This document shows, one piece after another, positions 12,676 through 20,637 of a stretch of DNA of 24,704 bases. Source of the stretch: a virus; IMG/VR virus record IMGVR_UViG_3300032605_000135, positions 1 to 24,704 of that record; one strand, written 5' to 3'. The position numbers and the translations under genes are program-made. Numbering within the stretch: position 1 is the stretch's first letter; each line of letters begins with the position of its first letter. Below the pieces are notes generated by a model. The model was given only the letters and a program-made list of their open reading frames with translations, made no database searches and was not told the DNA's origin.

Positions 12676-12781
12676 TTTAGATTGGTTTGTGTTTTATTTC
12701 TTTATGTCATTTAGTGTAGCGCTGTTGACTTCGTGTATTGCTGAAGATCTTTTGCAATTAAGAAAGAGGAAGAAGAAATGA
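12668..12781 (+). CDS. 37-residue membrane peptide with basic tail
   Basis: The frame from ATG 12668 has a near-perfect GGAGG at six-base spacing. After MCDLDW comes a hydrophobic stretch FVFYFFMSFSVALLTSCI, then an acidic turn and the very basic ending LRKRKKK. This is a single-pass membrane peptide with a positively charged cytoplasmic tail by the positive-inside rule. Its stop overlaps the next ATG (ATGA). The function is unknown; size, charge and early position resemble small host-takeover or superinfection-exclusion peptides, which is conjecture. Confidence 0.68.
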   Translation: MCDLDWFVFYFFMSFSVALLTSCIAEDLLQLRKRKKK

Positions 12782-12990
12782 GAAAAACTCCATCAAAAAT
12801 CTGGCTCGATGAAGATTGGAGTGCATGGCAACATGCCGACCAAGGGGAAGGTAAAGCAATAGCATACATTCGAGAGGATTTAGTTGATGAGCTTTATGAG
12901 GCTTTGGAAGAGTGCGTGAAGCAGAACGTCGGATGTTCTGCTAGAGATATGGCAGAAGCCGCCCTTGCCAAGATTAAGGAGGAACAATGA
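12778..12990 (+). CDS. Small conserved phage protein, 70 aa
   Basis: A 70-residue acidic protein with the AYIREDLVDELYEALEECV segment and a closing AEAALAKIKEE. The YIR-x-DLV element followed by a helical ALAK ending is common in accessory small-gene clusters of phages. The function is unknown. GAGGAAGAAG precedes its ATG, and it is tied to both neighbours by ATGA overlaps. Its last 20 bases closely match the corresponding stretch at the end of the next gene. Confidence 0.7.
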   Translation: MRKTPSKIWLDEDWSAWQHADQGEGKAIAYIREDLVDELYEALEECVKQNVGCSARDMAEAALAKIKEEQ

Positions 12991-13259
12991 ACGACACAAA
13001 ATTCACGCCGGGGCCTTGGCGCTTTGAGGTTGATGGAGATACCAATTACGCAAAGATTTTTTGTTCATCGAACCCGCATGACGGAGATAACCTTCGAGGT
13101 TACTGCGGCAAGCATAACGCCAACCTAATCGCCGCCGCGCCTGAGTTGTTCGACTGCTTACAGAGATGCCTTGATGAAATGGTGTGGATTGGGCCAAAGG
13201 CTAAAAAGACAGCAGAGGATTCCCACGCCGCCCTTGCTAAGGCGCGGGGGGAAGCATGA
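12987..13259 (+). CDS. FTPGPW-type phage accessory protein (Eaa-like)
   Basis: A 90-residue protein starting with the well-known FTPGPW box (residues 6-11) and carrying NANLIAAAPELFDCLQRCL and ALAKARGEA, the full pattern of the Eaa-like/Ea22-like accessory proteins found in many phages of Gram-negative bacteria. These are non-essential early-region proteins of unknown role. AGGAGG lies four bases before its ATG. It is fully coupled with both neighbours. Confidence 0.8.
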   Translation: MNDTKFTPGPWRFEVDGDTNYAKIFCSSNPHDGDNLRGYCGKHNANLIAAAPELFDCLQRCLDEMVWIGPKAKKTAEDSHAALAKARGEA

Positions 13260-13594
13260 GTACCGCAACCGAATTGCTGAGATGGATATATGACGATCTT
13301 GAACGAGATACAAAGCTACCTTTGTGGCTAAGGGATAAAGTTCGAGATTTCCTCGCCTCCGAACCAGAATCCGATAAGCCTGTTGCGTGGATACGGAAAA
13401 ACGGTTTACGTTTTAATGCAGACATCGAGCCGGATGGAGAGGAAGAAACACCACTCTACCTCCACCCCGCCGCGCAAGAAAGGAAGCCTATGACTCAGGA
13501 GGAAATTGATAAAGGGTTTTCACTAGATTGGTTTTACGGTTCGTTTGTAGAAGGCATTCGTTTTGCAGAAAAACATCACAATATTAGAGAATGA
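13256..13594 (+). CDS. Phage accessory protein with PVAWIRKNG...TPLYLHP motif
   Basis: A 112-residue protein with an N-terminal helical half, then KPVAWIRKNGLRFNAD and ETPLYLHPA, and a C-terminal SLDWFYGSFVEGIRFAEKHHNI helix. The PVAW...TPLY-x-HP pair is widespread in accessory small proteins of phages infecting proteobacteria; the function is unknown. GGGGGA upstream and an ATGA overlap define the start. Confidence 0.75.
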   Translation: MSTATELLRWIYDDLERDTKLPLWLRDKVRDFLASEPESDKPVAWIRKNGLRFNADIEPDGEEETPLYLHPAAQERKPMTQEEIDKGFSLDWFYGSFVEGIRFAEKHHNIRE

Positions 13595-13596
13595 TT

Positions 13597-13863
13597 ATGA
13601 GATACGCACTAACACTATTTATTTTAGGATCAGCTATTTTGTACGGAGTCGCTAAAGCTGGGTCTGTTGGTTGTTACCAATTTGGAAATATTACGCAATG
13701 TTCTAACGGAGTATCCGCGTACCAGTTTGGGAACATAACGCAAATTCAAACGCCTCCCACAATACAACCGCCTGCCATACAACCAATACAGCCAGTAATC
13801 CCAATTCAACAACCGTATCAACCAATTTATCAACCATATCAACCATATCAACCATATAGATAA
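13597..13863 (+). CDS. Secreted Pro/Gln/Tyr-rich repeat protein
   Basis: An 88-residue protein with a clear signal peptide (MRYALTLFILGSAILYGVAKA, cleavage likely after AKA). The mature part has two YQFGNITQ units (about 26-33 and 41-48), with CYQ and CSN cysteines, then a proline-rich tail with IQP, QPVIP and finally three tandem YQP units, encoded by an exact nine-base repeat (ATCAACCAT three times). ATG 13597 has AGAG at seven bases and is preferred over ATG 13591. It is the last gene of the rightward operon, ending just before a hairpin terminator. An exported adhesive or envelope-binding protein is possible; no known family was identified with confidence. Confidence 0.72.
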   Translation: MRYALTLFILGSAILYGVAKAGSVGCYQFGNITQCSNGVSAYQFGNITQIQTPPTIQPPAIQPIQPVIPIQQPYQPIYQPYQPYQPYR

Positions 13864-13866
13864 AGT

Positions 13867-13888
13867 AAAGCCCCTAAACAGGGGCTTT
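13867..13888. terminator. Hairpin terminator between convergent operons
   Basis: AAAGCCCC (13867-13874) pairs perfectly with GGGGCTTT (13881-13888) around TAAACA. The plus side is followed by TGTCTATT and the minus side by ACTTTA, so it can serve both the rightward small-gene operon and the leftward lysis operon, which converge here. Confidence 0.8.
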
Positions 13889-13893
13889 GTCTA

Positions 13894-14052
13894 TTAAGCG
13901 GAAGCGGTTGGAGTAGCTTTTTGTAGCTGTTCCGTTACATCACGCTCAATCTTTTCAATAATCGGCTTTACTTGCTTGTAAGCACCTGCATTTAAAGCAC
14001 CTAACACAATATTTAATTCATCCAAAGTTAAGGTAAGAGTAAATTCATTCAT
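13894..14052 (-). CDS. Small conserved phage protein, 52 aa
   Basis: The 52-residue frame from ATG 14052 reads MNEFTLTLTLDELNIVLGAL, followed by AYKQVKPIIEKIERDVTEQL. The pattern of beta strand with alternating T/L, then two helices with LN-x-VL-x-AL and LI-x-KI, is one I recognise as a recurrent family of very small proteins in tailed phages; role unknown. There is no visible Shine-Dalgarno and a 105-base gap separates it from the holin-like gene upstream, so it may have its own leader or be poorly translated. It is the last gene before the shared terminator. Confidence 0.75.
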   Translation of the reverse strand: MNEFTLTLTLDELNIVLGALNAGAYKQVKPIIEKIERDVTEQLQKATPTASA

Positions 14053-14157
14053 AGTTGCATTTAATTTGTAAAATTATGTCATAAATAGTGTGTTGTGGAG
14101 TTAAATCAATGTTTAATCCAGAACCACAATTTATTGTAGCACAGCCGGAAACTGCAA

Positions 14158-14364
14158 TTATTTGGATTCCGATTCCCACTTTTTTAAAAGTGAACCAAGA
14201 TCATCAGCCGGTAAATGAGAGGCCCCAAAAATTGCTAAAGCTAATGCTTCTATTGCATGTTCTTGTCCATCTGTTAATTGATATAAACCAAAAGCAGAAA
14301 TGATTAACATGATTCCGCGCCAAGTTGATAATTCACCCAGTCTATTCAAAATAAATTGTTTCAT
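14158..14364 (-). CDS. Holin-like small membrane protein
   Basis: A 68-residue protein with two potential membrane segments, STWRGIMLIISAFGLYQL (residues 13-30) and AIEALALAIFGASHL (37-51), and a charged tail KKWESESK. The STWRG-x-x-x-L-x-x-A-x-G pattern is common in short phage holin-like proteins located beside endolysins. It would collapse or perforate the inner membrane at the end of infection. The gene overlaps the preceding gene by four bases and lies two genes downstream of the endolysin. Holin assignment rests on position and topology. Confidence 0.72.
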   Translation of the reverse strand: MKQFILNRLGELSTWRGIMLIISAFGLYQLTDGQEHAIEALALAIFGASHLPADDLGSLLKKWESESK

Positions 14365-14600
14365 TTAGTTTCTCTCTTTTTTAAATAAGCAACTGCTAAT
14401 TCTACGCCTAAATTAGCTTCCCATTGCAACAATTGAAGACCAATAATTTCTAATTCAGCAAGCACACCTGCACGCTTAGAAGCGTCATCAATTTCTTTAT
14501 CAGCCCAGCGTTCTACAGTAGCTAATATCCTAGCAAATACATCAGAGCTAAGAATTAAGTTAGCAAATGCTTGAATAGCTTCCAAAATAATAAAGTTCAT
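14361..14600 (-). CDS. Lysis-region protein of unknown function, 79 aa
   Basis: A 79-residue amphipathic helical protein: ILEAIQAFANLILSSDVF, then ATVERWADKEIDDASKRAGVLAEL, then GLQLLQWEANLGVELAVAYLKK. The N- and C-terminal helices are moderately hydrophobic but interrupted by charges, so I would not call it a membrane protein with confidence. GGAGG at seven bases precedes its ATG. Its position between an XhlA-like and a holin-like gene suggests a lysis accessory role such as antiholin or holin partner; that is inference. Confidence 0.65.
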   Translation of the reverse strand: MNFIILEAIQAFANLILSSDVFARILATVERWADKEIDDASKRAGVLAELEIIGLQLLQWEANLGVELAVAYLKKRETK

Positions 14601-14815
14601 CTTCTATCCTCCAGTTTTGTTTCAATACGGCCAATGGCCAACTCAATACGACTTAAACGCAAATCAATTTCTTTAGCTTGTTGCTCGTGTTTGTCTTTAT
14701 GAGACTCTAAGCTGTTCTCTAATTGCGAAATGCGGTAATCATGATTTTGAATTAAAACCCATGTTGCAATTGCTGCGCCAATAAGAATTAATCCAGAATC
14801 CAACCACTTTTGCAT
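14597..14815 (-). CDS. XhlA-like / membrane-anchored coiled-coil lysis protein
   Basis: From ATG 14815 (AGAGG at seven bases) the protein has 72 residues: a single membrane segment (SGLILIGAAIATWVLI) followed by a long heptad-patterned coil (YRISQLENSLESHKDK...EIDLRLSRIELAIGRIETKLEDRR). This is the layout of haemolysin XhlA-like proteins and of inner-membrane spanins. No partner outer-membrane lipoprotein gene is visible embedded or downstream, so XhlA-like is the better description. An ATG at 14830, overlapping the endolysin stop (TAATG), is an alternative start. Confidence 0.68.
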   Translation of the reverse strand: MQKWLDSGLILIGAAIATWVLIQNHDYRISQLENSLESHKDKHEQQAKEIDLRLSRIELAIGRIETKLEDRR

Positions 14816-14829
14816 CTCCGCGCCTCTCA

Positions 14830-15246
14830 TTATATTTTTGATAGTTGAAAGTGCATGCCATCTGGTTTACTCCATGTACCGCCCCAATCAAACCCAGCAT
14901 CAGTAAAGCACTTCACTAATTCAGGTGACATAGTGGGCTGTTTACCAAATTGATTCCAAGCCGCATTTATGTCGATAGCAATACCCCAAGAGTGTAGAGA
15001 ACTAGAAGTAGCGCCACGCTTCCGGCGAATATTAAAACAACCATCCCAAGTACGAATTTGAGCAACCAACCCTCTCGATATAACATTTGCAAAAGCAATA
15101 CCCAAAGGAGCAACAAGGTCGCGGTTACAATATATACGTTTAGGTATCGCTCCATGTTCTAACTCAGTTGGTACATCCCAAAGCACCATAAACTTTTCGG
15201 TTTCAGGTGGGCCATATTTTTTAAGGGCTTGTTGTGATGTAATCAT
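14830..15246 (-). CDS. Endolysin, M15-family L,D-peptidase (VanY/CwlK-like)
   Basis: A 138-residue single-domain enzyme. The zinc-site motifs are SLHSWGIAIDIN (H85, D92) and PDGMHFQ (H132), i.e. SxHxxGxAxD and a late MHF, as in M15 peptidases such as phage L-alanoyl-D-glutamate endopeptidases. It would cleave stem peptides of peptidoglycan to lyse the cell. There is no signal peptide or separate wall-binding domain, so it should depend on the holin-like proteins encoded just downstream. The start overlaps the stop of the tail-fibre gene (ATGA). Confidence 0.9.
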   Translation of the reverse strand: MITSQQALKKYGPPETEKFMVLWDVPTELEHGAIPKRIYCNRDLVAPLGIAFANVISRGLVAQIRTWDGCFNIRRKRGATSSSLHSWGIAIDINAAWNQFGKQPTMSPELVKCFTDAGFDWGGTWSKPDGMHFQLSKI

Positions 15247-16499
15247 GTCTTAATGCAATACATTAATGCAATGTTAATAGGTCTTGCTTCTGCACCAGAA
15301 GACTGTGTGCTTATTCCTGTACCGGCTCCCTGAATAGAGATACCAGTTCCGGCACCATTAGTGCTAAAGTTACCAAAAGAACCAACAGTTGACCCGTTGG
15401 TCGGTCCATTTGGACCGCCACTGGTAGCTGCATAACCAGTTATTGTGTGAGCATGACCAGGATCATTGACGCCGTGAGCATGGCCCGGATCATTTATGCC
15501 GTGAGTATGCGGAGCGTTACTTGCAGTCTGAGTCGATCCTAAAGTTCTTCCAGAATCTATTGAGCTTCCGTCTGACCAGCCGCGAACAAAATAACCTCTT
15601 AAGTCAGGAATGTTAAACGTGGTGCTGCCGTCACCTGTGCCGTATGTTGTACCAATTGCATTAAAGAGAGTGGCGTATATTGTTCTTGAAATAGCAGAAC
15701 CATTACACTCAAGATAACCAGTAGGGGCAGTTGCACCGGCATAGTTAATGATCATACCTGAAGGAGAAGACAGAGCAGCACTGATTGGCCATTGAGACCC
15801 AAAGTTAGTGCTGTCAACACCTAAATTTAAAGTAGGGCTTGAGTAATCAATGTAAATTTCATGGTTAGATCCAGCCGTAGTTGTGCCAGTCTGAACCGCA
15901 ACCGGAATACTTGAAGGATTGGTTTGAATCAAGCCATATTGAAATGATGACAATCCAGAATCAAGCGCATTTCCAGCATCCATTCTAAGTGTTATGTTTG
16001 TAACACTTCCAGTAAACGATGCAACCGAAATAGTTCCGTATTGAAGCCCGGAAGCGCAAGATAATTTAAGCCTTCTATTTACCTGAAGAATGGCCCTATT
16101 GTCACCACTTACACTGAAGCTTGATGAGGTTAGGAAAGTTGGAGTACCACCGAAAGTCTCCCAATCTCCAGATAACAACAACAAAGTAGCATCATTAATG
16201 CCTGAGATTTGATCATAGGTTGAAATAGTGACGCCATGCGTCTGACCAGATAACGGTGGTCCTTCAAGAACAATCTTGTAATATTGTCCTGCTTGCAACC
16301 AGATTTCACCGCCTGTTTCACCTCTAGCATCTAACTGAATAGGGTTAGTCCATGCAGTTAAGGCCGTGCCATCTGTGTATGCTGTTAAAGGCGTAGTTGT
16401 ACCTGCCGCATAAAACCACATTAAACCGCCGGCTAAGAATTGAGCGTCATTGCTCCACTGGTTTTCTTGAAGTATCGGACAAAGGTTAGCTGCTGACAT
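15243..16499 (-). CDS. Tail fibre with C-terminal tail-collar domain
   Basis: A 418-residue virion protein. The N-terminal 90 residues (ILQENQWSNDAQFLAGG, WFYAAGTTTPLTAY, WTNPIQLDARGE, YYKIVLEGPP) match the virion-attachment domain frequently found at the N-terminus of podovirus fibres. The middle is beta-rich. From about residue 255 the GMIINYAGATAPTGYLECNG and TFNIPDLRGYFVRGWSDG segments define a phage tail-collar domain, followed by the His-rich PHTHGINDPGHAHGVNDPGHAH repeat, broken here only by residue changes, and a glycine/serine/threonine-rich end. Probable receptor-binding or adsorption fibre. GAGG upstream of ATG 16499. It is coupled to the endolysin gene. Confidence 0.88.
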   Translation of the reverse strand: MSAANLCPILQENQWSNDAQFLAGGLMWFYAAGTTTPLTAYTDGTALTAWTNPIQLDARGETGGEIWLQAGQYYKIVLEGPPLSGQTHGVTISTYDQISGINDATLLLLSGDWETFGGTPTFLTSSSFSVSGDNRAILQVNRRLKLSCASGLQYGTISVASFTGSVTNITLRMDAGNALDSGLSSFQYGLIQTNPSSIPVAVQTGTTTAGSNHEIYIDYSSPTLNLGVDSTNFGSQWPISAALSSPSGMIINYAGATAPTGYLECNGSAISRTIYATLFNAIGTTYGTGDGSTTFNIPDLRGYFVRGWSDGSSIDSGRTLGSTQTASNAPHTHGINDPGHAHGVNDPGHAHTITGYAATSGGPNGPTNGSTVGSFGNFSTNGAGTGISIQGAGTGISTQSSGAEARPINIALMYCIKT

Positions 16500-16511
16500 T
16501 ATGTAATCCTC

Positions 16512-18347
16512 TTATCTAAATCTGCGCTTCAGGTATTCTGGAACATTGGTTGTTGTGCGCTCTAACATTTTGGAAATACCAGAAGGTGCTTGACCCGCAT
16601 GATACGCATTTAATAACTGTTGGAACTGTTCAGGATTGCGTAATGCTTCATCTAAAGCAGCAGCGCCTCTTGATCTACCTAAAGCATCTACCATATTTAA
16701 AATGGTTGCAGTCTTGCCGCCACCAGGCACTAAGCCTGACTTCATGAGTGATGTTAAATACGTTGCGGTAGGTGAGCCAGAAACCGCTCTAGCGCCTTTC
16801 TGAGCGTTTTCTAAAGCAGACATAGCCATTGCAGCGTCATCTAGGAAGCCGCGCCCTGAAGGTGTCAGACGGTCAATTTCAGACGTACCTAATTCTTTAG
16901 TGGTAACGTCTGATGCTGCCTTACGCATTTTGTATGGTGTAATAGAGCGGATGGTAGTACCAGGAATAACAGGAGCGTTCTTGAACATATCTAGGACATC
17001 TCTAAACGCTCTACCCTCTTCAATGGGTCTAATCTTATTTACATAAGTTGATAAGTATTTGTCCCATTCACCCTGACTAGCAGCGCTTAATCCTTCATCT
17101 AGCGCTGACTTTAATTCCATTGCACCTTTACGGTTGGATTTAATCGCATTGGCTAATCTGTCGTTAGGACCAGCCATTCCTCTTAAAGCGTCATCAATTT
17201 GCTTTCTAGCTGCGTATAAATCAGAGGGATCAGGTCCAGTTGGATAACCTGCACCTTCTGGTCCACCTAAAGCAGAACGTTCAGTTGCTTTTATGGTGCT
17301 TTGCAATGGAAGTGATGCTCTGCCAACCTCACCAGGACGAACGCGCATTTCTGCCATTGTCTCGGTTAATGGTGCAGTCATTTCAAAAACAGTAGGAGAC
17401 TTTCTAGCCTTTTCAAAAGCGCCTTGTCTTAATGCTCCAGTTTCTTCATTAAGCTTTTCTATAGCCAAGCGTTCTTGCTCACCTGTTAAAGCTCTCTTTT
17501 CTAAACCAGCAATGATGGCTTGCTGATTCTCAATATCACGTTGCATAAAATCAGCAGGCGCCCTGTTGCGAGCGTTCATTTCAAGCTCTAACAATCTAGG
17601 ATCATCTGTAATCATGCCAACAGTCGGTTTTACGCCCTCAGCGCGTCCAAATGGAGGCAAAACAGGACCCGCTTGTCCTGGTGGTGGAACATTGCCATAC
17701 ACACTAGATAATTCTCTTGGAAGCGTTGCACCGGCTGTTTCCCTAGATATTTCTCTAAGAGCGCCGTACTGTGGATTAATAATGCCACGCCCGTATCTAG
17801 CCATGCCCGTTATGCCTTTTGCAGCCGGTCCCATAACTTCAGGCAATACAGCGCCACCTACAGCGCCTGTGGCTGTAGCTTGTGAGCGTTCAAAAGCGTT
17901 TGAATAAGGACTTAAACCGGCTTGTGCGCCACCTAATAAAGCATTGAGGCCAATTCGCCCCGCTGTCGTTGTTGCTCCATAAGGAACTGCCATGCTTTCT
18001 AAGGCCATCATTCCAATATCACCCGCCTTAGTTAAAGATGGTGCATTTTCAGATTGCTGAGTCAGTTCTTCACCTTTCTTTTGCACAAATTCACGGTAAG
18101 GTGAGTATGGTTGCCCCATTTCACCTGAAATCATGCGTCCAATGTCTGAACCAATCTCTTGTGCGCCAATCAGTTGTTTTGTTAAACGTAACTTCATGCC
18201 TTCAGAAAGGCTACCTATATCTGTGCGCTCTAGTTCTTTCTTGGGTTTCTTTTTTGCAATGCTTAATGCTTTTGCAAAAGCGTCCTCTTCAGAACCAACG
18301 GGTTTATTACTTAATGCGGATGCAAACTCTTCATATGTCATAGCCAT
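16512..18347 (-). CDS. Putative internal virion / DNA ejection protein (gp16-like position)
   Basis: A 611-residue protein with a charged N-terminus (EDAFAKALSIAKKKPKKELE), a glycine/alanine-rich, weakly hydrophobic region (about 105-200, MMALESMAVPYGATTTAGRIG and AVGGAVLPEVMG) and long helical stretches. I do not recognise enzymatic motifs, although these regions look able to enter membranes. Position as third of three consecutive large genes after the tail factors is that of P22 gp7-gp20-gp16 ejection proteins, which leave the virion with the DNA and form a conduit through the envelope. GGAG at seven bases precedes ATG 18347, which overlaps the previous stop by one base. Function inferred from position. 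Confidence 0.6.
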   Translation of the reverse strand: MAMTYEEFASALSNKPVGSEEDAFAKALSIAKKKPKKELERTDIGSLSEGMKLRLTKQLIGAQEIGSDIGRMISGEMGQPYSPYREFVQKKGEELTQQSENAPSLTKAGDIGMMALESMAVPYGATTTAGRIGLNALLGGAQAGLSPYSNAFERSQATATGAVGGAVLPEVMGPAAKGITGMARYGRGIINPQYGALREISRETAGATLPRELSSVYGNVPPPGQAGPVLPPFGRAEGVKPTVGMITDDPRLLELEMNARNRAPADFMQRDIENQQAIIAGLEKRALTGEQERLAIEKLNEETGALRQGAFEKARKSPTVFEMTAPLTETMAEMRVRPGEVGRASLPLQSTIKATERSALGGPEGAGYPTGPDPSDLYAARKQIDDALRGMAGPNDRLANAIKSNRKGAMELKSALDEGLSAASQGEWDKYLSTYVNKIRPIEEGRAFRDVLDMFKNAPVIPGTTIRSITPYKMRKAASDVTTKELGTSEIDRLTPSGRGFLDDAAMAMSALENAQKGARAVSGSPTATYLTSLMKSGLVPGGGKTATILNMVDALGRSRGAAALDEALRNPEQFQQLLNAYHAGQAPSGISKMLERTTTNVPEYLKRRFR

Positions 18348-19660
18348 TATTGCGCTCCAGAAGATTTGTTCATCCTCTTGAAAATTGTCTTTGCTGACTC
18401 TTCAGATAAATATCCATTATGTACAGCATCAATCAATTGTTCAGGTGTCATTTCTGCTTTTTGTGCAATAAATGCCTCTTGATCTCTATAAAATTCATCA
18501 AGCGCAGCTAACCTGTTTTTAATTGGTTCATTAGATGCAGGATCACCAACCGCTTGCAATCGTGCTTGATATTCTTTATCCGATTGAGATCCTGGTGCAA
18601 AAGGAGAAGATTTTGCAAGCTGTTGGGTAATGACTTGCAGTTGTGCCGTAGCATCTCCACCAGGAATTGCTACACCAAACACTTTTGCAATTTTACTAAT
18701 GCCTGATTCAAGATCACCTTCAATAGATTCCCGAATCAAATTACGAACCTGTTCAGGTGGTTTTGCTCTGAAATAAGTATCAATAGCCCGTTTATCCGCA
18801 AGCTTTTCTTCTGTGGTTAATTTAGCTTTAATTTTGGCTTCTTCTTCAGCCCCTGCAACGGTTGCTTTTTCTTCTGGCGTTACGCCTTTAGCCATTGGCA
18901 ATGTTTGCCCTGGTTGCATTATTTCGTACTGAGTTGACTCTGGAGCAGGACCGTATTGCGAAGACATTGGCCCAGCTCTACGAACATTTGGATTTGGAGG
19001 AAGCAATTCAGGAGCGCCTGTTGTTTGGTTTTGCGTAACTTTTCCTCTAAATTCTTCTGGGGTATAGGCTGGAGGAAGACCACGCACAGCCCTCTCACGA
19101 TCAACATATAGTTGATTCTCCATCCAAGGAGATTTATACCCACGGCCCAACGCATTAATCATTACCTGATCAGGCGTGTGTTCTTGTGGGTTAAAATTGG
19201 CAGGTAAATTAAAGCCTTTACTTCTTAAATCAGAAGCAGCTGCACCAATTTTTCTATTGTACGCTTGCATGTCTCCTGTTTTTAAAGCCTCTTCTGCAAT
19301 AGGTCCAAACACTTTAGATACATACTCTTGTTGAGAAGCATCCATTTCCATGCCGGTTTTTGCGGTTGATGCTTCTGCCTGCCTTATTTGCGCCTCTTTT
19401 GCTCGGTTTTCTAAACCAAGTTGTTGCATTTCCATAGCCATTTTTGGGTTATAAGCACCAATTTGTTCATAAGATGGTATACCACCAGATTCAGCAAACA
19501 GTTTTCTTAAACCGCGTTCCGCTGTTAAATCTTCTTGCGCTTTTTCCAAAGCCATTTGATCCATTTGAGAAGAACGTGAATTTTTTAAGCCTTGATAAAA
19601 TTCTTGTCCTGTTGGTTGGGACGCATAAATCATCCGCATGATTTCTGTTAAATCAGACAT
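18347..19660 (-). CDS. Putative internal virion / DNA ejection protein (gp20-like position)
   Basis: A 437-residue, highly helical, charged protein, with many Q, E, K and A. The first 120 residues (QMDQMALEKAQEDLTAERGLRK and MAMEMQQLGLENRAKEAQIR) look like coiled coil; the C-terminal third has SQSDKEYQARLQ and a final helical EQLIDAVHNGYLSEESAKTI segment. No membrane segment or catalytic motif. It lies between the alanine/glutamine-rich gp7-like gene and the gp16-like gene, with a good AGG site before ATG 19660, hence a second ejection-protein candidate. An alternative is a structural tail or chaperone protein. Confidence 0.6.
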   Translation of the reverse strand: MSDLTEIMRMIYASQPTGQEFYQGLKNSRSSQMDQMALEKAQEDLTAERGLRKLFAESGGIPSYEQIGAYNPKMAMEMQQLGLENRAKEAQIRQAEASTAKTGMEMDASQQEYVSKVFGPIAEEALKTGDMQAYNRKIGAAASDLRSKGFNLPANFNPQEHTPDQVMINALGRGYKSPWMENQLYVDRERAVRGLPPAYTPEEFRGKVTQNQTTGAPELLPPNPNVRRAGPMSSQYGPAPESTQYEIMQPGQTLPMAKGVTPEEKATVAGAEEEAKIKAKLTTEEKLADKRAIDTYFRAKPPEQVRNLIRESIEGDLESGISKIAKVFGVAIPGGDATAQLQVITQQLAKSSPFAPGSQSDKEYQARLQAVGDPASNEPIKNRLAALDEFYRDQEAFIAQKAEMTPEQLIDAVHNGYLSEESAKTIFKRMNKSSGAQ

Positions 19661-19671
19661 AAAAATACCTA

Positions 19672-20637
19672 TTAGCTAACAAACGTGTAACCGTATGAAT
19701 TATTTGCTAATCCAGCCTGATTTGCGGAGTTAGCTGTAATCGGAGAAACAACATTACCCATGTTAGAACCACCAATTCCAGAAAAATAATTTCCTAAACT
19801 TGATAAGTTGCCACTACCATAAGCCGATCCTAAAGATGATCCAATGTTGCCAATACCTTGACCAATAGCCGCATAAGGAGCGCCAGCCGCGGCTGCATTA
19901 GCATTGCCAAGATTCTGATAGGCGTTGCTAATTGATGAGCTTTGACCAATTCCAGCCAAAGCATTTGCTGCGTTTAACCCAACACCAGAAGCGTTGGCAT
20001 AATTTGCAACATTTTGATTAGATTGATTAGCAGCCGTGTTATACAGGTTGGCTTGTTGACCAAGAACATTAGCCGTTTGTTGTTGCCCTTGTAGATTTTG
20101 ACTAAACGCATTGCCGTATGCTGTTTGTGCTCTTTGCCATGCGTTTTGGAAACCTGTAGCCGCTTGGTTTTGAGCGTAATTGTTAAGGGCCATTTCATTT
20201 GCACCCGAAAGTAAGCCACCCTTAGCCGCAGAAGAATTGTTAATAGCTTGCAATCCTTGTTGTAATTGCATTTGATAGCCTGGAGTAGCTTGTAATTCTG
20301 CAAGATTATTGACCATTGGCGTATACAATGGGCTTTGTTGATACTGCGACATTCCATAAGGAGTCGTCATACTGGGTACAGCGTTGGCGTATTGACCAAC
20401 AGTATTGTTATAATTACCCATCGCCGTACCGTAACCTGATAAGGCACTTTGGTAGTTTGGTATATTTGTTTGACCAAACTGGATGTATGGGTTTATGTTG
20501 TTTTGAGCCGTGTTATAAACACTTTGTTGCCAGGCTAACTGCGCTGCTGCTTGCTGTTGGGCTGCGTCCGCAGCACTACTGGCTCCGGCTGCGCTTACGC
20601 CAGCCCCAATTGCGGCTCCTGCTACTGCGAATGGCAT
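19672..20637 (-). CDS. DNA transfer / ejection protein, gp7-like
   Basis: A 321-residue protein dominated by alanine, glutamine, asparagine and glycine. It begins with a hydrophobic Gly/Ala stretch (VAGAAIGAGVSAAGASSAADAAQQQAAA), has a central ELQATPGYQMQLQQGLQAINNSSAAKGGLLSGA segment, broken here at residues 113-145, and a Q/N-rich second half. The ATPGYQ...L-x-QGL-x-AI-x-N-SAA-x-GGLLSG pattern is what I associate with phage DNA-transfer proteins of the P22 gp7 kind. A perfect AGGAGG five bases before ATG 20637 suggests abundant synthesis, as fits a virion component. It overlaps the hydroxylase-like gene by 16 bases. Confidence 0.75.
   Translation of the reverse strand: MPFAVAGAAIGAGVSAAGASSAADAAQQQAAAQLAWQQSVYNTAQNNINPYIQFGQTNIPNYQSALSGYGTAMGNYNNTVGQYANAVPSMTTPYGMSQYQQSPLYTPMVNNLAELQATPGYQMQLQQGLQAINNSSAAKGGLLSGANEMALNNYAQNQAATGFQNAWQRAQTAYGNAFSQNLQGQQQTANVLGQQANLYNTAANQSNQNVANYANASGVGLNAANALAGIGQSSSISNAYQNLGNANAAAAGAPYAAIGQGIGNIGSSLGSAYGSGNLSSLGNYFSGIGGSNMGNVVSPITANSANQAGLANNSYGYTFVS

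Noticed and set aside
14109-14303. Plus-strand frame beginning MFNPEPQFIVAQPETAII with a GGAG site
   Set aside because: Most of it is antisense to the holin-like gene, it lies beyond the terminator of the rightward operon, has no convincing promoter, and its translation resembles no protein I know. A short real peptide cannot be excluded.
15243-16499. Possible promoter with GTTGACA inside the tail-fibre gene (about 15810)
   Set aside because: The TTGACA word is present on the minus strand but there is no matching -10 at proper spacing and it falls within a coding region.
17293-17907. Plus-strand frames opposite the ejection-protein gene
   Set aside because: Shadows caused by the Ala/Gly-rich codons of the minus-strand gene; no start signals.
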